In this document: positions 1 to 4,939 of the stretch, in pieces
Numbering within the stretch: position 1 is the first letter of the stretch
Layout: each line of letters begins with the position of its first letter
Source of the DNA: Candidatus Thorarchaeota archaeon
GTDB lineage: Archaea; Asgardarchaeota; Thorarchaeia; Thorarchaeales; Thorarchaeaceae
Direction of reading: 5' to 3'
Length of the DNA stretch: 7,819 nt
Assembly: GCA_029856425.1 (NCBI GenBank)
Contig: JAHQWZ010000082.1
Location: forward strand, 1-7,819
Position numbers and translations under genes: made by a program
Notes under the pieces: generated by a model
Told to the model about the DNA's origin: nothing
What the model saw: only the letters and a program-made list of their open reading frames with translations
Database searches by the model: none

Positions 1-386
1 TCCAGCGACTTGGCTCACTGGATAGAAGGCTTTCACAAGTCGGACTTAGAATCAGACACAATCCAATCGACCATGTATTCTATTTGGATGCAGTAGTCCG
101 CAGTGAGCAGTTACTTGAAGAGTCGATACTTCCGGATAGGCTTGCTGCAACACTCCTTGTGGTTATCACCCTCGCCTATCAGGAGGGCGGATGGGTGTCA
201 ATGGATCGAGTCCGCGAATTGAGACGCAAGACTAGAAGGGGTGTGCGTGAAGACCTCAAGGAGCTGACTACGCAACGGTATGTCGAATTTGACGATACAG
301 GTACTCGAGTGCGGCCAGGATCAAGAGTAGCCTTTGAAATTGATTATGAGGCCTTTTTCAAACGGCTTATCGCTGATGATTCATGA
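1..386 (+). CDS. C-terminal part of a winged-helix protein, possibly KITE/ScpB-like (5' end outside window)
   Basis: The reading frame is open from the first full codon (base 3) to the TGA at 384-386, giving about 127 residues. The TTG at 84 is therefore probably an internal Leu codon, because the upstream codons read smoothly (…RHNPIDHVFYLDAVVRS…) without a stop. The visible part has a hydrophobic helix (PDRLAATLLVVITLAY) followed by a helix-turn-helix-like stretch (VSMDRVRELRRKTRRGVRED) and a short beta wing (YVEFDD…TRVRP). This layout recalls the second winged helix of ScpB, and more widely the KITE proteins that bind SMC complexes; that assignment is an inference from pattern, not a clear motif match. 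The protein is basic in the recognition region and has no membrane segment. It could equally be a DNA-binding regulator. The gene converges on the MFS gene and overlaps its end by 6 bp. Confidence 0.72.
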   Translation, partial: QRLGSLDRRLSQVGLRIRHNPIDHVFYLDAVVRSEQLLEESILPDRLAATLLVVITLAYQEGGWVSMDRVRELRRKTRRGVREDLKELTTQRYVEFDDTGTRVRPGSRVAFEIDYEAFFKRLIADDS

Positions 387-1790
387 GGTAGGCACGTCAT
401 CGGGGAGGTCCGCAATTTTCTGAATCTCCTCCATGACCTCTTCCTCTCTTTGCGGAATCGCAGCAATTACTTCTGCCTCTCGCACTGATCTGATCTCATC
501 AATCTGGGAATGTAGGCGCAGTCTTGCCACCACTAGCGCACCAACCACACCAACTAATGCAATCACTAATCCCCCAAGGAAAAACGGCGGTCGACTAGAA
601 CCGACTGCATCTGCCCAGACGCCTCCAAAACCCATGCCTATGACGAGTGCGATGTTAATCATGATGCTTTCAAAGGAAAAAACCCGACCTAGTTTATCTC
701 CCTCGATTAGTTCCTGAATTAATGCATTAGCAGGAACTCCAATTGAAACGTTGATTAGTCCGATTGACGAGAAAAGCAATAGGGCACCTATGAAGTTCGA
801 GATAAGAGACATTCCAAGGATAACAGCACCGGCCCAAATCATTGCGGCCGTTATGATATAGAGGGGCTTTGATAGTTGACTTCTATTTCCTAGATAGAGA
901 GCTGAGAGGAGGCCTGAAACCGCGCTCCCACTTAGTAGTAGTGAGAATTGAATTGAGTCGAATCCCAATTCACCCTCAAAGAATGGGATTACTAGTGCAT
1001 TGACCATGCCAGAACCAAGACTCAGAACTGTGAACATGCCAATGATGAAGCTCATCAGTCCGCTTGTTCGAATAATCATGGCTCCTTCCAGAATCTCTTT
1101 TATGAAAGGGACCTCCCGATCTGCTACTTTCTTAGGCTTGAGCGGGGTTTTGATACCCCACAGAAAAGCCACCGACAAGAGGAAGGTCGTGCCATCGATG
1201 AAGAATGCTAGGAAGTAATCAGGTCTCAAGAGAGCAACTAAAACTCCGCCTAGAGGAGTCACAATCAAAGAGATAATCTGGAAAGTCATTGTAGAGAGTG
1301 AATTTGCAGTTACGAGATCCTTTGTTTCAACAAGAGATGGAATTGCCGCGCTACGCGCTGGATAAAAGAATGCATTCACTGAGGAATAGATAAAGGCGAG
1401 AATGTAGAGCCAATAGATTGGCGGCAAGTAGCTGGGGAAGAGTGTGACAAATGGGAAGAGCAATATGAGCGCAGCGCGAACGAAGTCCGCTCCTATCATG
1501 ATTTTCTTGCGGTCCCACCTGTCCACATATACGCCAATAAGTCCAGAGAACGCAATGAGGGGAAATACTTCAACCATTGCAAGTATAGCCATAGCTGTAG
1601 CAGTCCCTGAAATATCAAACGCAAAGAAGAGGAGCGCTAGATAGCTTATTGATGAACCTGCATTCGATACAAGCTGTCCACTCAAGAGACGAGTAAAGTC
1701 ATTGCGTCCAAGCAATCGACGATACGCCGACTCTGTTACTTTTGTTTCCACTGGCTCATTTTGCAATAGTTGTCCTTCCTGGCTCGTCAC
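381..1790 (-). CDS. MFS exporter, EntS/MFS_3-like, 12 membrane segments
   Basis: A 469-residue major facilitator superfamily transporter, expected in the cytoplasmic membrane and probably a proton-driven efflux pump for a drug, siderophore or other small molecule; the substrate cannot be read. The N-terminal half begins DFTRLLSGQLVSNAGSS (31-47). MFS motif A lies in the loop between segments 2 and 3 as GVYVDRWDRKK (86-96). Next comes FFYPARSAAIPSLV with DLVTANSL (141-165), typical of the MFS_3/enterobactin exporter branch. A polar central loop sits near 212-232, and about six more segments follow to residue 422. The last ~45 residues are a charged, Glu-rich cytoplasmic tail. The start is GTG at 1788-1790: it is the first possible start after an in-frame stop, with GGAG (complement of 1803-1806) 12 nt upstream, a rather long spacing. 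The gene is divergent from the zinc-ribbon gene and shares an intergenic region with a palindromic candidate operator. Confidence 0.93.
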   Translation of the reverse strand: MTSQEGQLLQNEPVETKVTESAYRRLLGRNDFTRLLSGQLVSNAGSSISYLALLFFAFDISGTATAMAILAMVEVFPLIAFSGLIGVYVDRWDRKKIMIGADFVRAALILLFPFVTLFPSYLPPIYWLYILAFIYSSVNAFFYPARSAAIPSLVETKDLVTANSLSTMTFQIISLIVTPLGGVLVALLRPDYFLAFFIDGTTFLLSVAFLWGIKTPLKPKKVADREVPFIKEILEGAMIIRTSGLMSFIIGMFTVLSLGSGMVNALVIPFFEGELGFDSIQFSLLLSGSAVSGLLSALYLGNRSQLSKPLYIITAAMIWAGAVILGMSLISNFIGALLLFSSIGLINVSIGVPANALIQELIEGDKLGRVFSFESIMINIALVIGMGFGGVWADAVGSSRPPFFLGGLVIALVGVVGALVVARLRLHSQIDEIRSVREAEVIAAIPQREEEVMEEIQKIADLPDDVPTS

Positions 1791-1974
1791 TTCGTGTAAT
1801 CGCTCCTAAGATAAGTGATGGTATTTGCTCATTCACTCTCTGCCGTCCAACTGTACTGCAGGCGTATGCAATTGCCCCATCAGAGCGGATTCGTGTATTC
1901 CTTCGAGTATGCTCTATGATTGAGTTGCGAGAGTTGCGTAGTTGTGCCATGTTTGCTCACAAGACATTATGGAC

Positions 1975-1981
1975 TGGTCAC
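1975..1981 (+). promoter_or_regulatory. Third copy of the TGGTCAC half-site
   Basis: TGGTCAC is repeated in direct orientation exactly 44 bp (about four helical turns) before the left arm of the palindrome at 2019. Three copies of a 7-mer within 61 bp of a divergent promoter region suggest cooperative binding by one regulator. Chance occurrence of a single 7-mer cannot be excluded. Confidence 0.3.
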
Positions 1982-2018
1982 TACATATGCTATTAGTGAG
2001 AACCCGTGGCCGTAGTTT

Positions 2019-2035
2019 TGGTCACACAGTGACCA
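2019..2035. promoter_or_regulatory. Candidate operator: perfect 7-bp inverted repeat
   Basis: The sequence TGGTCAC-ACA-GTGACCA is a perfect dyad with 7-bp arms and a 3-bp spacer. It lies between the divergent MFS and zinc-ribbon genes, 26 bp before the ATG at 2061 and 77 bp before the alternative ATG at 2112. A symmetric site of this size is typical of a dimeric helix-turn-helix regulator. The same half-site TGGTCAC occurs again at 1975-1981. Which protein binds is an inference; the adjacent winged-helix protein is the obvious candidate. A small hairpin in RNA is an alternative reading. Confidence 0.5.
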
Positions 2036-2060
2036 TCGGTAGGAAACTCATTCAACGTTT

Positions 2061-2471
2061 ATGTCGCTAGTTTTATCAAGAGGGCCGAACCAGAGTCGCG
2101 TGGTCAAAGCAATGTCGCATAGAAGAAGCCTTAGATTCTCAAAGGCAACCTGCCCCGTCTGTGGCAGCAAAGAGGTAGCTAGAGACGACCTCAAGGGTGA
2201 CCTGCTCTGTACCAATTGCGGAAATGTAGTGACTCGAAGAGAAACTCGAGCAGTTGGCAAGTTTGATATTGCCCAGCACTTGAAAAGAGAAGGGAACATG
2301 GACTTCCCGAAGCTCCAGAAAGCCACAGGAGCCTCTGATGACAAACTCTTCGGCGTGATTCAGAACATGATCGGCATGGGTCTAATCCAAGAGCTAGGCG
2401 GCAAATACTCACTCACCAAACGAGGCCAACGTTGGTATAGACAGAGATTGGGACAGGAATGGGGATACTAG
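2061..2471 (+). CDS. TFIIB-type zinc-ribbon/winged-helix protein, probable transcription regulator
   Basis: A small basic protein of 136 residues, or 119 if translation begins at Met18 (ATG at 2112). A zinc ribbon is clear: CPVCGS (Cys31, Cys34) and CTNCGNVV (Cys50, Cys53), with the D-x-x-x-G-D-x-x-C spacing of the TFIIB N-terminal ribbon. The B-reader and cyclin folds that follow in true TFB are missing. Instead residues 65-130 form a compact winged-helix-like domain (FPKLQKATGASDDKLFGVIQ, then LIQELGGKYSLTKRGQRW). It is likely cytoplasmic and binds DNA; whether the ribbon contacts RNA polymerase as in TFB is inference. Neither start has a good Shine-Dalgarno: AGGA at 2041-2044 is 16 nt from the first ATG. 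Homologous sequence before the ribbon would decide. The gene is divergent from the MFS exporter with a palindrome between them, which suggests autoregulation and perhaps control of the exporter. Confidence 0.82.
   Translation: MSLVLSRGPNQSRVVKAMSHRRSLRFSKATCPVCGSKEVARDDLKGDLLCTNCGNVVTRRETRAVGKFDIAQHLKREGNMDFPKLQKATGASDDKLFGVIQNMIGMGLIQELGGKYSLTKRGQRWYRQRLGQEWGY
2071..2078 (+). promoter_or_regulatory. Possible TATA box for the zinc-ribbon gene
   Basis: TTTTATCA partly matches the archaeal TATA box. With the usual distance of about 25 bp the transcript would start near 2100, leaving a leader of about 11 nt before the ATG at 2112. This supports the shorter start of the gene, but the match is weak. 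It lies inside the coding region if the ATG at 2061 is used. Confidence 0.2.
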
Positions 2472-2485
2472 TCCCCTTGGGGGAC
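2471..2485 (+). terminator. Hairpin at the stop codon of the zinc-ribbon gene, candidate terminator
   Basis: GTCCCC-TTG-GGGGAC is a perfect 6-bp GC-rich stem with a 3-nt loop, starting on the last base of the TAG stop (2469-2471). The first short T-tract is at 2513-2517, so this is not a classical hairpin plus T-run. Archaeal termination often needs only a T-tract, so the 2513-2517 tract may be the working element. The left arm can instead pair upstream as GGGGA (2461-2465) with TCCCC (2472-2476). Confidence 0.3.
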
Positions 2486-2782
2486 AGTTCCTCGGCTATC
2501 TAGTGGATTCTCTTTTTGGCTCAACCAAGAATCATCTCTCGTCTTTTTGCCGCATTTTCCCCAAACTGTAGCTTTATTAGAATAACCCAATCTGGGACTA
2601 GTCAGGGGACCGGTTCAGTATCTTCAAAAACAATCTCCCCTCCAGATTGTCGGATTTCCCGACTTTCGGGGAATAACCACGCGAATACCTACTTTCCTTT
2701 TGAAACTGAACCGGAACCCCAACTTCTTATTATTGGCAAACAAGAATAGCTAATTCGGTGTGAGTGTATTATTATCGGTTCT
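2472..2782. other. Intergenic region of 311 bp between convergent genes
   Basis: No convincing gene is visible. An open frame at 2516-2749 begins with TTG, has no ribosome binding site and a composition unlike a folded protein. The stretch is rich in inverted repeats: the stop-codon hairpin, CCCA-ATC-TGGG at 2586-2596, the 8-bp palindrome GACTAGTC at 2596-2603, and the multi-hairpin element at 2605-2720. Short T-tracts at 2513-2517 and 2541-2545 could end transcription of the zinc-ribbon gene. Confidence 0.6.
2605..2720. ncRNA. Candidate structured RNA or small inverted-repeat element (strand unknown)
   Basis: A closing stem pairs GGGG (2605-2608) plus CCGGTTCAGT (2610-2619) with ACTGAACCGG (2705-2714) plus CCCC (2717-2720), 14 pairs interrupted only by a one-versus-two A internal loop. 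Inside are two hairpins: ACAATCT (2630-2636) with AGATTGT (2644-2650) around a C-rich 7-nt loop, and CCCGA (2658-2662) with TCGGG (2666-2670), prolonged by TT/AA across a bulged G. The result is a three-way-junction-like fold of about 116 nt. No known RNA family is recognised. Because the element lies downstream of both flanking genes, it might be an independent RNA, a 3' UTR structure, or a MITE-like element with terminal inverted repeats. No target-site duplication is visible at its ends. Confidence 0.35.
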
Positions 2783-2980
2783 CTAGATTTTGTGTGAGAA
2801 ACATGCCCAAAGCAATACTAAAGCTGCAGCAAAGAACAGCAGCGAAAATACAAAACCCCAGACGGGATTCGCTATAAGAACTGTAAAAGCAAGAATAACA
2901 AAGACACAGCTCAGATTCAGGTAGCATCGCTGCCTTTTATCAAATTGTGAGAGATCTGGTCCTGGTTCGTTGTGATTCAT
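2783..2980 (-). CDS. Small membrane protein with two transmembrane segments, function unknown
   Basis: A 65-residue protein not assignable to a family. The polar N-terminus (MNHNEPGPDLSQFDKRQR) is followed by two hydrophobic segments, about residues 21-39 and 42-60, joined by a short NPVWG turn, and a tiny C-terminal tail (SHKI). By the positive-inside rule both ends are probably cytoplasmic, forming a helical hairpin in the membrane. Its reality is supported by a good Shine-Dalgarno, AGAGGG (complement of 2989-2994), 8 nt before the ATG. It lies 134 bp beyond the stop of the peptidase gene on the same strand and has its own upstream dyads, so it may be a separate unit. No second small gene that would suggest a toxin-antitoxin pair is seen next to it. 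Confidence 0.58.
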   Translation of the reverse strand: MNHNEPGPDLSQFDKRQRCYLNLSCVFVILAFTVLIANPVWGFVFSLLFFAAALVLLWACFSHKI

Positions 2981-2999
2981 TCCATTTGCCCTCTAATTT

Positions 3000-3030
3000 G
3001 ATTCACAAATGCAGTGCATGGATATGAATC
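3000..3030. promoter_or_regulatory. Nested dyad upstream of the small membrane protein gene
   Basis: Outer arms GATTCA (3000-3005) and TGAATC (3025-3030) enclose inner arms ATGCA (3009-3013) and TGCAT (3015-3019) around a single G. The site is 20 bp upstream of the ATG and just behind the Shine-Dalgarno. It could be an operator or, if transcribed, a leader hairpin that affects translation. The complementary strand also reads TTCATATCC here, a weak TATA-like element. Confidence 0.3.
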
Positions 3031-3052
3031 TAATAGACCAGACAATTCTCGT

Positions 3053-3062
3053 ACTATATGAA
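3053..3062 (-). promoter_or_regulatory. Possible TATA box for the small membrane protein gene
   Basis: The minus strand reads TTCATATAGT, a partial match to the archaeal TATA box. A start of transcription about 25 bp downstream would fall near 3031, giving a leader of about 50 nt that includes the nested dyad and the Shine-Dalgarno. The match is weak and a nearer TATA-like element exists at about 3020-3028. Confidence 0.22.
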
Positions 3063-3071
3063 GGAATGTGA

Positions 3072-3083
3072 GCCAAATTTGGC
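3072..3083. promoter_or_regulatory. Perfect 12-bp palindrome between the peptidase and small membrane genes
   Basis: GCCAAATTTGGC is a perfect palindrome lying 31 bp after the peptidase stop codon and just upstream, on the minus strand, of the possible TATA element at 3053-3062. It fits an operator next to a promoter. A terminator is less likely because no T-tract follows on the minus strand. Confidence 0.35.
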
Positions 3084-3114
3084 CCGTATCTTTGCGATCC
3101 TTCAGTTCACTGCA

Positions 3115-4830
3115 TCAAGTTCGCTTCCAGACAAATACTATCACCAGAGCTACGAATGCCACACTTCCTATGGCTACTATTGGGAGCAAATCGAAGGGAG
3201 GCGCAGTGCCTGCTGATAATCGAAGATGGATATAGCCAGTGAAGTTGTTGCCTACATAGAGTGAAACTGAGGAGGTTGCTAAATTTATGGGTAAATCGAA
3301 TGATGTCGATTGCGACCTGGTTTCTCCAGCGTCTATTATGGGAGTCGAGATTGTAATTTCAGTAAGAGTAGGGCCACCATAATCAATCAGGCTATAGATT
3401 GGGTCTGTGGTATCGAATAGGATGCTCTGACAGGTCAAAGACACCCCCACGGTCACTGATTCTCCCTCATTCAGACCGCCAGAAACTGTAGGATTCGCTG
3501 CTGTTAAGTATGGAGTGTTCTCAAGCAGGTAGTCAAAACCAGGCATCATATCATGCCATGTATCCTCAATTGCAGACGCAACCGGTGCAAAATAGCCATA
3601 GATGCCATTCCACTCCTCTATATAGTGAGTGGAGTTATCTTCGATGACTGTAAACATTTCAGGCTCATCAACTGTGGCATTATGATAGAGCTCGAAGGTG
3701 ATAGGGGCAGTGGTTCCTCGCGTAGCATACATCCAGTCTTCCCAGTATCCAGAGTAGGCATAGCGTTCAATGGAATGCGGCGCTGAATCTGTGACGCCCG
3801 GATATCCTGGAATGTCATTAAAGCCCTCAGTCATGAATGAATTGAAGTCTTGCACAATCTGGTAATAGATGCTGGGCTCCACCCAATTGTTAGAATCATA
3901 GGCCGGGAAATAAGTAGCGTTAATACCAGAATGAAGAGAGTAGGCCATAGTGAATCTATGCTGAAGTGCAAAATCACGGAATACCTGCGTTTCTGGCTCG
4001 GAAAAGGATGAAGTCCCCCTAAAGACCTGAGAGAGTGGGTCAGGCGATGAAGCATCATCTGTGCCCCATCCAGTTGGATAGTTACGATTCAAGTCAACAT
4101 ATCCAATTGGATCCTCGTTGATTTGACCATCACCGTCGTTGTCAATGCCTTCATAGTAGGTATATTGATACTCAAGCGAACCCCCAGGTCCGGTCTTTGT
4201 ATAGACATCACGTCCATAGATTGCTCCATCACCATTGACATCTTCGCAGGAATCCTCATCAGTTTCATCATCACCGTCGTCGTTGAAGGGGTGCAGGTTT
4301 TTTCGCAACCAAAGGTTACCTCCATTAACAATCGGATCAAGAGTATCTGGATTGATTGTAGGAATGATGTATATCTCTTGAGTATCTACGTAGCTTGTTA
4401 TGGTGTCGTCCACTCCATAGAGATTCAGAAGCTTTAGAATAAAACGAAGTGCCATCTCAATTGTAATTTGCTCCCTTCCGTGGTGATGAGCAACAACAAG
4501 GGTCTTAGCCTTCTGCACCGGATTCTGTTCATTTGTGATGCGAACTACGCTGATATTCAATCCCTCATAGCTCTGACCAACAACCTCCAAATCCACTAAT
4601 TCTGGTACGAGTGAATGAATGCGTTCTATCTCTTCATCTACCTCGCCAGCGTCATGAAACTGATCTTCATACAACAAGGATATGTCATCCCAATTTCGGT
4701 TCACTGACAGGTAATCAACACGCTCAATAATCACGATAGTTGAATCTGTAGCAGCAGAGACTCCTACTGGAAAAAGGAAGGAACTCAATAGGAGCGTCAT
4801 TAGAAATAGATTCGCAACTTTTGGCTTCAT
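3115..4830 (-). CDS. Secreted, membrane-anchored M14 zinc carboxypeptidase
   Basis: A 571-residue M14 metallopeptidase that removes C-terminal amino acids from peptides outside the cell. Residues 1-27 form a signal peptide ending in VSAA. The zinc ligands are His117 and Glu120 (HHHGRE, the HxxE motif) and His300 (YSLHSG). Substrate-carboxylate residues Asn248-Arg249 lie in DLNRNYP, and the general base is Glu380 (ITFELY), so the active site appears complete. Between HxxE and the NR pair there are two Asp-rich loops, residues 183-208 and 229-240 (DNDGDGQINED), resembling thrombospondin type-3/EF-like calcium sites. After the catalytic domain comes a beta-rich domain (about 445-540), then a C-terminal membrane helix (549-567) and WKRT, so the enzyme probably stays on the outer face of the membrane. 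The ATG is supported by AGAGGA (complement of 4837-4842) at 6-nt spacing. It follows the WD40 gene by 109 bp on the same strand. Likely role: peptide scavenging or surface protein processing. Confidence 0.95.
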   Translation of the reverse strand: MKPKVANLFLMTLLLSSFLFPVGVSAATDSTIVIIERVDYLSVNRNWDDISLLYEDQFHDAGEVDEEIERIHSLVPELVDLEVVGQSYEGLNISVVRITNEQNPVQKAKTLVVAHHHGREQITIEMALRFILKLLNLYGVDDTITSYVDTQEIYIIPTINPDTLDPIVNGGNLWLRKNLHPFNDDGDDETDEDSCEDVNGDGAIYGRDVYTKTGPGGSLEYQYTYYEGIDNDGDGQINEDPIGYVDLNRNYPTGWGTDDASSPDPLSQVFRGTSSFSEPETQVFRDFALQHRFTMAYSLHSGINATYFPAYDSNNWVEPSIYYQIVQDFNSFMTEGFNDIPGYPGVTDSAPHSIERYAYSGYWEDWMYATRGTTAPITFELYHNATVDEPEMFTVIEDNSTHYIEEWNGIYGYFAPVASAIEDTWHDMMPGFDYLLENTPYLTAANPTVSGGLNEGESVTVGVSLTCQSILFDTTDPIYSLIDYGGPTLTEITISTPIIDAGETRSQSTSFDLPINLATSSVSLYVGNNFTGYIHLRLSAGTAPPFDLLPIVAIGSVAFVALVIVFVWKRT

Positions 4831-4836
4831 CTTGAT

Positions 4837-4842
4837 TCCTCT
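4837..4842 (-). promoter_or_regulatory. Shine-Dalgarno of the carboxypeptidase gene
   Basis: The minus strand reads AGAGGA 6 nt before the ATG at 4828-4830. It fixes the start so that translation begins directly at a canonical signal peptide. Confidence 0.6.
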
Positions 4843-4939
4843 TGGTCGAATCGAAGTTGGAGAGCGGATAGAAGAACCTGTATTGGGGTAATAATAGACT
4901 TTGGTTTCACGCGGCTTATGTGTGAGTCTTGCAACAATC

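Larger units (their letters stand above)
1791..2060. other. Divergent intergenic region between exporter and zinc-ribbon gene
   Basis: This stretch should contain both divergent promoters. It holds the TGGTCAC half-sites and palindrome described separately, and an imperfect 9-bp tandem repeat GAGTTGCGA/GAGTTGCGT at 1922-1939. No strong TATA box was found for the exporter: the minus strand has only CAAATACC near 1822-1829. Open frames crossing the region on both strands have no ribosome binding site and no recognisable protein pattern. Confidence 0.5.

Noticed and set aside
950..975. Sequence resembling a tRNA T-arm (GAGTCGAATCCCAATTC)
   Set aside because: It lies inside the exporter gene and no acceptor, D-arm or anticodon arm can be assembled around it.
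1756..1950. Open frame of 64 residues on the minus strand overlapping the exporter start
   Set aside because: It has no ribosome binding site, overlaps the exporter in another frame and shows no domain-like or membrane pattern.
1742..1996. Open frame of 84 residues on the plus strand in the divergent intergenic region
   Set aside because: It overlaps the exporter start antisense and would read through the candidate control region; no recognisable protein features.
2516..2749. Open frame of 77 residues across the intergenic hairpin element
   Set aside because: It starts with TTG without a ribosome binding site, and the inverted repeats better explain the sequence constraint.
3072..3083. Palindrome as a terminator of the peptidase gene
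   Set aside because: No T-tract follows on the minus strand and there is no loop, so an operator is more plausible.
4089..4437. Open frames on both strands over the peptidase calcium loops
   Set aside because: They are shadows of the Asp-rich coding repeats in the M14 gene; the peptidase motifs clearly define the real frame.
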